64,000 nt of DNA, taken from the NCBI RefSeq assembly GCF_002001165.1, contig NZ_MUNQ01000007.1, forward strand, positions 186,001-250,000, in the 5' to 3' direction. Positions 18,667 to 25,914 of the stretch are shown piece by piece. Numbering within the stretch: position 1 is the first letter of the stretch; every line of letters begins with the position of its first letter. The position numbers and the translations under genes were made by a program. The notes under the pieces are model-generated. The model searched no databases, was not told the DNA's origin, and was given only the letters and a program-made list of their open reading frames with translations. Origin of the DNA: Rhodanobacter sp. C05 (GTDB lineage Bacteria; Pseudomonadota; Gammaproteobacteria; Xanthomonadales; Rhodanobacteraceae).

Positions 18667-18732
18667 GAACGCACCCTGTGCGCGAGCTCTTGGCTCGACC
18701 AAGCCTCAAAACTCGCGCACAGAGTGCGCTCC
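18666..18732. repeat. REP-type palindrome after the heptosyltransferase gene
   Basis: Arms 18666-18686 (GGAACGCACCCTGTGCGCGAG) and 18712-18732 are inverted copies matching at 19 of 21 positions, with a 25-base loop. The GGAGCGCACTCTGTGCGCGA type sequence is a known intergenic repeat in Xanthomonadales and Pseudomonas. It lies at the 3' end of the gene and could act as a terminator. Confidence 0.8.
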
Positions 18733-18751
18733 AACACGAAGATCAGACCGC

Positions 18752-18771
18752 GCGGTAATCCTGGTAAGACT
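18752..18771. repeat. attL copy of the 20-bp direct repeat
   Basis: GCGGTAATCCTGGTAAGACT, identical to 25919-25938. Read on the minus strand it encodes SYQDYR, here followed by Ala-Val-stop, which is likely the original end of the DUF6165 gene now displaced to the far side of the island. Confidence 0.88.
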
Positions 18772-19117
18772 ATCGGACACGTTGCTGCGCATAGCTTTCC
18801 AAGGCAATTGACGTTTTAGCTACCCATAGAGCTACCCATTTGCGTAGCGCATGCAGGCTTGCAGCATCTGCCGGTATCGCGCGCGAGCGTATTTGTCGCC
18901 CATCGCACTTAATCGCACTTTGCGATAAGTCACTCCATCCCTCGCGCACGCTGGCGATGGCAAGGGAATCCTCTTCTCCACCCGTCGCCTTCGGCATCTG
19001 GGCCAACATCTCGCCAGCGCGGCGCTCGATTTGAAAAACATTGATGCCTTTTTCAAACAACGTCGGTTCGTGCGTCGGTGGATCGCACTCTGCGAAGGCT
19101 GCCAAAGTTATTCGCAC
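18770..19117 (-). pseudogene. Possible degraded island gene (low confidence)
   Basis: An open frame of 115 codons from a GTG start. Its middle part, FEKGINVFQIERRAGEMLAQMPKATGG, resembles the ERKAGELLxxMPKATGG segment found in small phage and island proteins, but the sequence after it does not continue the family and the N-terminus has no ribosome site. It runs into the att repeat at its end. It may be a remnant, or chance reading through iterated DNA. Confidence 0.25.
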
Positions 19118-19286
19118 GCACAGGCACGCACGTACTGGTCACCATCCTTGTGGCAACCTCGACGTTATCCACAAGCGGTCGCGCACGCGACGTGTGCTTG
19201 AACAGGTGGTACTCAAACGCACAGGCGCACAGGTGCGGCTGGCTCACGGCGAGTGTGGCATCAGGGACGAAGCCGCGAGGACAATT
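18772..19286. other. Gene-poor left end of the island; candidate replication origin region
   Basis: About 515 bases without a convincing gene. It contains two direct AGCTACCCAT copies (18818, 18830), ATCGCACTT at 18902, near-identical 14-mers ATCGCACTTTGCGA (18912-18925) and ATCGCACTCTGCGA (19082-19095), two GCACGCAC copies ten bases apart (19114, 19124), and a perfect DnaA box TTATCCACA (19165-19173). Iterated short sequences plus a DnaA box next to primase and helicase genes suggest an origin, but this is inference. Confidence 0.45.
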
Positions 19287-20111
19287 TTAGTGCCCGCACT
19301 CGCGCTGCATCAATGTCAACCGGCCATTAGGAAATGTCGGCTTATACCAAGGCGACGCACTGTTGCGCAGAAAATCGAATATTTCGCCATGCGTCCCGAG
19401 CGATTGCACATTGCGCATACGTCCAGAGGCGCAGTCAATTTCGAACAGCATTTTTTGAGCCAGACCGCTCGTGTGGTAAGTAGTGCCACCTATTTCAGAT
19501 GGATTTGCATCGACGATATCGTTTGCTACCTTGCGTATTTCTGCGGGGACTTCACTATCCTCTAACCCGGTTGCGTAGACGCTTTTGCCTTCGCGCATAC
19601 TGATGGCGTCGGCCAACGCAAACGCACTGTAATCTTCAGTCCAAATAAAAATATGCCCGCCCGATGGGTTTGGGTCATTGATAAATATTATATCGTTGCC
19701 ACCGTCTTGCCCAACAAAGTGCCAATGCGAACTTGACGGCTGAAATCTGATGACCGGAACTTCCGACTTGGGCCGGATGACAGAGCCGTTGTATATGATG
19801 CTGCCGCACTGCCAGTCCCTCCCGTAAACGGCGTCCGTCGATTGGACAAGGGTCGGCTGTTTGCAATTTCTGATAGACAAGGCTATCCCGGGGTACGTGC
19901 TTTGGAGCGACTTTTGCAAATAGCGAACTCCAGAAAAGTCTCCTGAAAAATCTCCTGAGATATCGCCCAGCAACTTCCCTTTTCCGTCTATGACTTTCCA
20001 ATGTAGGCCTGTCGCGTTCGCCGCACTGACAATCACAACAATAAAAAAAATAGCAATAATCAATCGTTTAAAATTAGAAGGTCTACCCGAAAGTGTGGAC
20101 AGAAATTTCAT
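19287..20111 (-). CDS. Exported or membrane-anchored island cargo protein, unknown function
   Basis: A 274-residue protein that I do not recognise. The N-terminus is basic followed by a strong hydrophobic helix (RLIIAIFFIVVIVSAANA, about residues 16-33), so it is a signal peptide or anchor with the rest outside the cytoplasm. The body has a short tandem GDISGDFSGDFSG, several cysteines and many aromatic residues. The start is ATG at 20111, just before the hydrophobic helix; the open frame extends upstream over the neighbouring gene. The gene is AT-richer than its surroundings. It occupies the cargo position at the end of the island opposite the integrase. Confidence 0.7.
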   Translation of the reverse strand: MKFLSTLSGRPSNFKRLIIAIFFIVVIVSAANATGLHWKVIDGKGKLLGDISGDFSGDFSGVRYLQKSLQSTYPGIALSIRNCKQPTLVQSTDAVYGRDWQCGSIIYNGSVIRPKSEVPVIRFQPSSSHWHFVGQDGGNDIIFINDPNPSGGHIFIWTEDYSAFALADAISMREGKSVYATGLEDSEVPAEIRKVANDIVDANPSEIGGTTYHTSGLAQKMLFEIDCASGRMRNVQSLGTHGEIFDFLRNSASPWYKPTFPNGRLTLMQRECGH

Positions 20112-20226
20112 AGACGTCAGATTCCAAGCAATTCTATTGAGTAACGGGCCTGGCGTTTTCCAGCTTCCAGTGATGCCATTGGTAAACTCTACCACTCGAA
20201 TCACCTCGCGCATGGGTGCACGTTTG

Positions 20227-20484
20227 CTAATATGCGACGGGCCGGCGTAGGTTCGCCGTAACCGCCGCCTTACCCTCGACCGTTCGCGGACCTGTGGACA
20301 TGCCGCCGTTCCATTTGCAACGCCGCTTACTCGGCACGCTGAGGGCTTGGCAGGGCTGGCCATCATGGCGTCGACGAGCTCCGCACACCACGCTGTTGTC
20401 GCACGCCATCTTGCGCTGGCGCTTTTGTTCCCTAGCCAACTTTTTTGCAGAGTCATTCACGCGCGCGCGCCTGCGCGATGGCAT
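20227..20484 (-). CDS. Small basic protein with HGG-type (GGMSTGP) motif
   Basis: An 85-residue, very basic protein. The C-terminal part CGARRRHDGQPCQAL...CKWNGGMSTGPRTVEGKA matches the C-x-A...HGGxSTGPxT-x-G-x-A pattern of small conserved phage and island proteins of unknown function; the motif His is Asn here. The two or three cysteines may bind zinc. The N-terminal third is a Lys/Arg-rich helix. Possibly nucleic-acid binding, by inference only. Confidence 0.65.
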   Translation of the reverse strand: MPSRRRARVNDSAKKLAREQKRQRKMACDNSVVCGARRRHDGQPCQALSVPSKRRCKWNGGMSTGPRTVEGKAAVTANLRRPVAY

Positions 20485-20509
20485 CGGTAATTCCGGAAGC
20501 GCTCACGGT

Positions 20510-20779
20510 CTAGCCCTGCCCGCCGTTTCTAAATCGTCCTATTTTATTCCGGAAGGCCATCCGCACCAGCTCGTCAATAACGCTCGACTGGTCGCCTCCG
20601 ACGCGGCCATGCGTGCGTTCGCGGATCAGGGCCAGCACATCCTCGGAGGGGTAGTAGTCGATTCTTGGATGCCTGCCGCGACGATGGCGCTGCTGCTCCA
20701 GCTTGCGGGCCTTACGCCATGCCTGCCAGTCGACACGGTCACTGGCGCTCAATACAGGCCGTCCGGGTTGCCATGTCAT
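20510..20779 (-). CDS. Small island protein, unknown function
   Basis: An 89-residue protein: a basic N-terminal half (WRKARKLEQQRHRRGRHPR) and a C-terminal helical part (YPSEDVLALIRERTHGRVGGDQSSVIDELVRMAF) that resembles the short ribbon-helix-helix or DNA-binding tails found in island proteins. Its start overlaps the stop of the preceding gene by four bases (ATGA), so the two are coupled. No specific family recognised. Confidence 0.65.
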   Translation of the reverse strand: MTWQPGRPVLSASDRVDWQAWRKARKLEQQRHRRGRHPRIDYYPSEDVLALIRERTHGRVGGDQSSVIDELVRMAFRNKIGRFRNGGQG

Positions 20780-20991
20780 GCGGTTGGCTCCCTTTTAGGG
20801 GCTGTAGTTATTCCGGAATCACGGACAGGCAAGGTGGCCAGCAACTCCATCTTGTTCGCGCGCAGGGCATCCACCAGTTGCGGCGGTATCGCTCCCTTTG
20901 GTGCTTCAACGTGAAGGTTGTCGCCGTCGCGGGTGAGCACACCGCCAGCGGCCCAGACCAGCAACAGGGTTTGCAGCGGGTTCGGATTCAT
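20776..20991 (-). CDS. Small island protein with TubC-like docking fold similarity
   Basis: A 71-residue protein, MNPNPLQTLLLVWAAGGVLTRDGDNLHVEAPKGAIPPQLVDALRANKMELLATL. The pattern (helix, short beta-hairpin LTRDGDNLHV, then LVDALRANKMELLATL) resembles TubC-type N-terminal docking domains and small proteins often coded next to primase/helicase genes on integrative elements. The start overlaps the helicase-like gene stop. Function unknown; an accessory to the replication proteins is a guess from position. Confidence 0.6.
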   Translation of the reverse strand: MNPNPLQTLLLVWAAGGVLTRDGDNLHVEAPKGAIPPQLVDALRANKMELLATLPVRDSGITTAPKREPTA

Positions 20992-22619
20992 ATCGTCGTG
21001 ACCTCCTTGTCACTGGATCGCGAGGGCACCGTGCAAACCTCATGGGCATGTGCCACAACTGCCAATGTGCCATCGGCAAGCGGTTCGGCTGGCAGTTTTG
21101 GCACTTGTGGCAGTTCCCCACGGGGCTTGCACGATAGGGTCAGGTACTGGTTATCCGCCTTCTTGTCGTGCTCGACGTGGATGCCGACACTGCGTAGAGA
21201 TGGCCCCAGCCGACGGAGGATCGTCTGCAAGCCCTTCGGTGAGTGCGGCCAACCGGGTACATTCCGGTCAGCTTCGGCTTCTTGATTCAACCGGGACAAT
21301 AGCTCGCGGGCCGTACCCTTCCACCGGCTTTGTCGCTCGGCAAAGCTGCGTATGGTGCAGGCCACGGTGGACGATTCCAGCCCCAGCGCCACGGCATCGG
21401 CCTGATTGCTCCGGTACGCGGTAATGAACTGTTCGCTGGTGAAGCCAAGTGCAGGCACGCCGGCAGCGGCCCACTTGGCGAAGTCTGCCATACGGGGCAA
21501 CGGGCCAATGTTGACGGTATCCACCTCGCTCAGTCCCAACACCAAGCCGTCCAGCAGGGCCGCCATAATCTTCGGCGCGTCCACCTTGAACTGTGCCGCC
21601 AGATCGGCCTCGGTAGCGCGTGTGGTGAGCGGAGGCAGGGTCAGGTGGATGCATCGCTCGGCCAGATCGGGACGTGACGCCAGATCGTCGATGCCGTTCA
21701 AGATGACGGGGCGCTGGATGTTATGCGCCGATTCTTCAATGTCGGTGTAGAGCTTGCGTCCGGCCAGTGCTCCGCCGGTGGCAAGGCGGCACAGAGCATC
21801 CGACAGTTGTGGCGTTGCTCCGCTCAGATTGTCCAGTGCCAGCACCCACGAATTAAGCGCGGCCACCAGCAAGTCACGGTCATCACGCGGAGGTGGTCGC
21901 AATGGCACGCCGGACGGATCGGTGAGCGACTTCATGGTGCGGCTGGAATTGGACTTGCCAGTGCCCTGTTCCCCGAGTAGCAGCAGGATCGGAAACGGGC
22001 CATGCGGGCGCATTGCTGCCAGTGCCCAGCCAGCCACCAGCACACGGTCAGCCCGTTCCACGTTGACGTACTTCCAGATCAGATTGAAGTCAGCGCTACT
22101 GGCTACAGGCAAGGCAGCCGCTTTCGTGGTGCGCCGAAAGTTTGCGCTGTGCTGGTGCGCTATCCGCCATCCGTAAGAGTCAACCTGGATCACGGCCCAG
22201 TTGCTGCCGCCGGTGTCGATCACGATGCCGTCATCGCTGGCACCGACGCGCAGGTGGACGGGTTCCTCCGGGCCTGCATAACGTGCGGTCGCGGTGAGCG
22301 TGGCAACGGCATCAGTAATCGCATTGCGGTTCGCTCCCGCGCCGGTTAGCAGGTAGTAGGCCCGGCCCAGCAGGTCGCGGTACTCGCTGCCAGCAATACG
22401 GAAGACCTCGGCATGATCGGCGACCGCTACCCGTGCAAACGCTCCGCTGTCTGGATCGTGAAACAAGTGGTGCTGCTGGCCTATCTCGGTGAGCACCGTG
22501 GCTTGCGCCTTGCGCTGGCCGTTGCTATCGAACAGGGCGATGCGGCCGGCGGCCGTCTGCAATGCTTCCTCCCGGGCTGCCATATCGTCGGGGCCGCCGC
22601 TGAAGGTTTCAGTTTCCAT
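20988..22619 (-). CDS. P-loop helicase-like ATPase of the island replication module
   Basis: A 543-residue ATPase with Walker A GEQGTGKS (216-223) and a Walker B-like WVLALDN (258-264), followed by a sensor-like ILNGIDDLASRPDLAERC stretch. The first 200 residues have no recognisable motif. It resembles the helicase/ATPase partners of primase proteins on phages, satellites and integrative elements. It overlaps the primase-like gene upstream by eleven bases and the small gene downstream by four. A role in autonomous replication of the excised island is inferred. Confidence 0.75.
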   Translation of the reverse strand: METETFSGGPDDMAAREEALQTAAGRIALFDSNGQRKAQATVLTEIGQQHHLFHDPDSGAFARVAVADHAEVFRIAGSEYRDLLGRAYYLLTGAGANRNAITDAVATLTATARYAGPEEPVHLRVGASDDGIVIDTGGSNWAVIQVDSYGWRIAHQHSANFRRTTKAAALPVASSADFNLIWKYVNVERADRVLVAGWALAAMRPHGPFPILLLLGEQGTGKSNSSRTMKSLTDPSGVPLRPPPRDDRDLLVAALNSWVLALDNLSGATPQLSDALCRLATGGALAGRKLYTDIEESAHNIQRPVILNGIDDLASRPDLAERCIHLTLPPLTTRATEADLAAQFKVDAPKIMAALLDGLVLGLSEVDTVNIGPLPRMADFAKWAAAGVPALGFTSEQFITAYRSNQADAVALGLESSTVACTIRSFAERQSRWKGTARELLSRLNQEAEADRNVPGWPHSPKGLQTILRRLGPSLRSVGIHVEHDKKADNQYLTLSCKPRGELPQVPKLPAEPLADGTLAVVAHAHEVCTVPSRSSDKEVTTI

Positions 22620-23070
22620 GAAGCACCTCCGCCGCGTCGAAAATCCGAAGCGTGCCCACGCGAACGCGCGTCAGGTCAGCATCATTCAAGGGCCGGTTGT
22701 CGGCGAGCTGATTGGATGCAGCCAAGACCACGTTGGCCTCAGTCACCAGCACATTCAATGCCGCGTGCCAGCGCGGGATCAATGCCGCCTGTCGGAGCTG
22801 GCTTCGTTCCGATGGCGTCATGCTGCGCAGGTCTTTCCGGATGAACAGGTCGGCGACGGTCAGGCCCACGGCGGCTAGTACCGCATACGTGTCGTGGCAA
22901 CTGAAACAAGTCACCAGCAGTGTGCCGTTATCGCCCTCGGCAATGGCCAGCTTTTGACCCTTGCCGCCACAGTGCGGGCAACGTGCGCGCCAGCCTTTGC
23001 CGGTCTTGATGACAGCTTCAAGACGTGGCAACAGCAGTGCGGAGGGACTCAGACTCGCAATGGCCGTCAT
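22609..23070 (-). CDS. Zinc-finger primase-like protein
   Basis: A 153-residue protein with an N-terminal CHC2-type zinc ribbon: C31-P-H-C34 and C55-F-S-C58-H59, spaced as in DnaG and P4 alpha zinc domains. The remainder is helical and ends before any Toprim domain, so it is a stand-alone zinc-binding primase module. It overlaps the helicase-like gene, giving a split version of the primase-helicase fusion found in P4-like satellites. Confidence 0.75.
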   Translation of the reverse strand: MTAIASLSPSALLLPRLEAVIKTGKGWRARCPHCGGKGQKLAIAEGDNGTLLVTCFSCHDTYAVLAAVGLTVADLFIRKDLRSMTPSERSQLRQAALIPRWHAALNVLVTEANVVLAASNQLADNRPLNDADLTRVRVGTLRIFDAAEVLHGN

Positions 23071-23225
23071 GATTGCGCTGCCTTATCCAGAAGATCGGCG
23101 ACCCTATCCAGCAGGTCGGCAGCTTCGACAACTTCCCATGCAGGAGTGTCCGTAGCGTCGGCGTAGTCGCGCAGGTGGTTGCGGCTATCGTCGGTGGCTC
23201 CGATGGCCAGACTTAACAGGTTCAT
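23067..23225 (-). CDS. Small acidic protein, unknown function
   Basis: A 52-residue protein, MNLLSLAIGATDDSRNHLRDYADATDTPAWEVVEAADLLDRVADLLDKAAQS. It overlaps the stop of the alpA gene and the start of the primase-like gene by four bases each, so it is part of a tightly coupled operon. The C-terminal half would form an amphipathic helix. No family recognised. Confidence 0.55.
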   Translation of the reverse strand: MNLLSLAIGATDDSRNHLRDYADATDTPAWEVVEAADLLDRVADLLDKAAQS

Positions 23226-23479
23226 GCCGCACCCCGCGACGCGGCGATGCGCTCGGTAACCCACCGTTGCACCTCTGCCTCTACCCAACCCACATTGCGA
23301 CCACATAACGGGACTGGCTTCGGGAAAGAGCCGGCTGCAATACCGTCGTAAATAGAACTGCGCGCCAGACCCGTCTGATGCATGACTTCGGGGAGTCGGA
23401 TTAGGCGGACCGGTTGAACTGCAACGCTGCCAGACTTCGGCGCGGGCTGGGTACAGAATGGTTCGTGGGGGTTTTGCAT
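23222..23479 (-). CDS. AlpA-family transcriptional regulator
   Basis: An 85-residue DNA-binding protein with the AlpA/excisionase-type winged helix-turn-helix: RLPEVMHQTGLARSSIYDGIAAGSFPKPVPLCGRNVGWVEAEVQRWVTERI. In CP4-57 and P4-like elements AlpA proteins activate or regulate excision. Here it heads the replication operon of the island and is separated from the integrase by one unknown gene. Confidence 0.92.
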   Translation of the reverse strand: MQNPHEPFCTQPAPKSGSVAVQPVRLIRLPEVMHQTGLARSSIYDGIAAGSFPKPVPLCGRNVGWVEAEVQRWVTERIAASRGAA

Positions 23480-23561
23480 GGACGTCTCCGAACCCGTGCG
23501 GAATGCTGGATTCGGTTACGTAAGCTATGCGCACATAGACGCTGAAACTATTGCGTGAAAG

Positions 23562-24467
23562 TCAGATTGTTTTGCTTTTTCGCGCACTGCGTAAACTTGG
23601 TGACTTTTCCTGAGTTTGCGCGGGGCGTCTCTTCACCGGAGCGATACGCGTGACGTCTCTCTCGGTAACTTCATGCCCCGTCAGCAACCTTGTGAGCTCA
23701 ACCACTAGGCGGCGCTGCGGACGTCCAAAGTTGCTGTGGAAAAAATCAGTCATTTTGCGAATAAAGTAGTCTCGGCACATGCGGTCACGGCCTCCCGCGT
23801 GATGTGCGTATGGCTTTGTTTTGGCCCATGCTCGGGCAGAGGCATCGAGCGTTGCGAGGACGTTCCTCGCTCCCTCTCGGAAAAAGAGGTCATGCACAAC
23901 CAAGCCTGCTTTCATCCGCCCCATTGCGTCGCTTGCCCATTGAGGTCCTTCCGTACCGACCCCGAACGTATGGGCCTCATACGCACCGTGAACCAGATCT
24001 CCCAATGGGCCACTGATTTCCGGTGGCGGCTGCCCTTTGTTTGCCAGATACATCAGTTCACGACTTAGCTGCTTAGCCAATTTCGCGATTTTCGCACCGC
24101 GCTCCTTTCGCTCGACGGCTGAGATAAAGCTATCAGGACTAGGCCCAGAAAGTGCCAGTTTTGCTTCCCACAAAAAGCGATGAAAAGGAATGTTGCGCAG
24201 GTGATCGCGTTCATCGAGTGTAGAGTCGTTCATTCGCGAATGGATGACACCCCAGACGTCTCCGCACCTTTCATCATGAATAATTTTGCTAAAAATCTCC
24301 GCCTCTGTGGCAGTTTGAATATCGCCGCCGGATGACTTGATCCATGCCAGATAATCAGCGCTCTTTTGGTATTCGTACCACACCAAATCCGGAACCCACC
24401 CCGGCTGTTTTTCGCTCCGACGCATACGCACACCTCTGCGCCCTTCAATAGGTGCCGCGCCAGCCAT
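23562..24467 (-). CDS. Island protein of unknown function next to the integrase
   Basis: A 301-residue soluble protein without signal peptide or membrane segments. It is rich in aromatic and charged residues (FSKIIHDERCGDVWGVIHSRM, FHRFLWEAKLAL, MCRDYFIRKMTDFFHSNFG) and ends in a Lys/Arg-rich tail. A second start 14 codons in, behind AGAGG, is also possible. I recognise no domain. It is transcribed in the same direction as alpA and lies directly downstream of the integrase gene, so regulation, excision or phage interference are all open. Confidence 0.65.
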   Translation of the reverse strand: MAGAAPIEGRRGVRMRRSEKQPGWVPDLVWYEYQKSADYLAWIKSSGGDIQTATEAEIFSKIIHDERCGDVWGVIHSRMNDSTLDERDHLRNIPFHRFLWEAKLALSGPSPDSFISAVERKERGAKIAKLAKQLSRELMYLANKGQPPPEISGPLGDLVHGAYEAHTFGVGTEGPQWASDAMGRMKAGLVVHDLFFREGARNVLATLDASARAWAKTKPYAHHAGGRDRMCRDYFIRKMTDFFHSNFGRPQRRLVVELTRLLTGHEVTERDVTRIAPVKRRPAQTQEKSPSLRSARKSKTI

Positions 24468-24516
24468 GGAAGGTGCATAGCGTTCAGTGATCAGCCTAGG
24501 CGCGGCGTTGAAAATG

Positions 24517-25755
24517 TCAGATTGCGTTGTGCTTGATCGGCACGACCTTGCCGCCAGCCTTCAATCCATCCAAGTAGTCACCCCATTGCACGAACGCATC
24601 GGCCACCTGCTCGGGCTGCACGATGTCATAGACACCCGGTAATCCCGGAAGGCTATGGTTCAAGGCACGTTCGCAGATTTCCACCCGAATGTTCAACGCA
24701 CGCATGCCGCTACGAACGCTGCTGCGCAAATCGTGAAAGACGATAGCTGGGAAGTTCGGCAATGTCGCGGCGTAATCCTTGAGCCGATCCAGTGCGCGTT
24801 CGTGATCCATGCTGCGATCCTGCCCACCAGCCAGTGCAGGGAAAACCCAGCGTGAGCCGGCAGACAAGGCACGCAACCGCTCGAAAACGGCCCGCGTCGA
24901 AGGATGCAGCCGGATAACGAACGCCGAATCGGCCATGCGTTTACGGGTTTTGATTTTCTCGCGCGGTATGTGCCACTCGCCGGCATGGACGTCTACCCAT
25001 TCCGCACTCAGGGCCTCACCTATGCGCACGCCAGTGCGTAGCAGCAGTTCGGCCAGCGCGGCGTCGATTGGCGCGAGCGTAGGCAGTCCCAGCATAAAGG
25101 TGCGCATCTGCTCCGCGTTCAATGCAACGCGTTGCCGCTTGGCAGGTTGGGCGGCAATGCTCGGCATGTTCACTGCACGAAACGGGTTCGCCACCACGAT
25201 GCGACGGGCGCGGGCATGCTTGAACAGCGCGATGCCCGCTTTGCGAGCATTCGCACCGGCCCAATAGCTGCGCCCCGTCGCACGTTCGATCAGGGATTGA
25301 GCGTCATCTGGCGTTACGTCACGGGCGACACGCGAGCCCAGCGCCGGCAGGATGTCCGTGCGCATGTAATTCAGCAGGCCGAAAGCGGTACTAGCGGCCA
25401 GACCCGGTGCAACACGGGTTTCATAGTCTCGCAGCAATTCGCGCACCGTCCATGCCAGCGCATCAGCTGCCTTGCGCCGCTGTTTCTCGACAGCCACATC
25501 CACGCCGGACTCGACCTGCACGCGCGCCTTCGCTGCGGCCTTGCGAGCATCTACCAGCTTCAGGTCGGGATACCGGCCCAGCGTTAGTTCACGGCGACGT
25601 CCGCCGATGCGGTAGCGCAGCGTCCACGCGGCAGTTCCACCAGCTGACAAGGTGAAGGTCAGACCATCGCCATCGGACAACGCACAAGGAATGCCAGATG
25701 CGACGCGGCTGCGCAGATTGGAGTCCTCTAACACTTTGCTTTGACGCTTTGGCAT
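24517..25755 (-). CDS. int: P4-type tyrosine recombinase (integrase)
   Basis: A 412-residue integrase. The N-terminal DUF4102 arm-binding region (residues 20-95, LSDGDGLTFTLSAGG, WTLRYRIGGRRRELTLGRYP) is typical of P4-like integrases. Catalytic residues are R244 (TGVRIGEAL), H341 and R344 (HDLRSS), H367 (ALNHS) and the nucleophile Y376 (GVYDI). It lies at the right end of the island, reading inward, 160 bases from attR; GCTACCC repeats between the gene and attR are candidate arm-type sites. Confidence 0.96.
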   Translation of the reverse strand: MPKRQSKVLEDSNLRSRVASGIPCALSDGDGLTFTLSAGGTAAWTLRYRIGGRRRELTLGRYPDLKLVDARKAAAKARVQVESGVDVAVEKQRRKAADALAWTVRELLRDYETRVAPGLAASTAFGLLNYMRTDILPALGSRVARDVTPDDAQSLIERATGRSYWAGANARKAGIALFKHARARRIVVANPFRAVNMPSIAAQPAKRQRVALNAEQMRTFMLGLPTLAPIDAALAELLLRTGVRIGEALSAEWVDVHAGEWHIPREKIKTRKRMADSAFVIRLHPSTRAVFERLRALSAGSRWVFPALAGGQDRSMDHERALDRLKDYAATLPNFPAIVFHDLRSSVRSGMRALNIRVEICERALNHSLPGLPGVYDIVQPEQVADAFVQWGDYLDGLKAGGKVVPIKHNAI

Positions 25756-25769
25756 GGCGGCGCATTCGT

Positions 25770-25807
25770 TGGGTAGCTAGAGCGAAAGCTACCCGCCTAG
25801 CTACCCA
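25770..25807. promoter_or_regulatory. GCTACCC repeat cluster near attR (candidate arm-type sites)
   Basis: Three copies: TGGGTAGCT at 25770-25778 (inverted), AGCTACCCG at 25787-25795 and AGCTACCCA at 25799-25807. Two matching copies occur near attL (18818-18827, 18830-18839). They sit just upstream of the integrase start, so they may bind the integrase arm domain or regulate its promoter. Confidence 0.5.
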
Positions 25808-25914
25808 ATTTGCAAGCGTCCGAGCGATTCCAAGCTGAACCGACAAGATACGGAATCACATATTTTCAATCACTTATGAATCATCAACGGACACCAGCGG
25901 ACGCGCTCGGCCCT

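Noticed and set aside
19041..19565. Plus-strand open frame of 174 codons at the island left end
   Set aside because: It runs opposite to the exported cargo gene and through the repeat region, with atypical composition and no ribosome site.
20988..23070. Defence system made of the helicase-like and zinc-finger genes
   Set aside because: The pair is better explained as the replication module of the island because of the CHC2-type zinc ribbon and the AlpA/integrase context.
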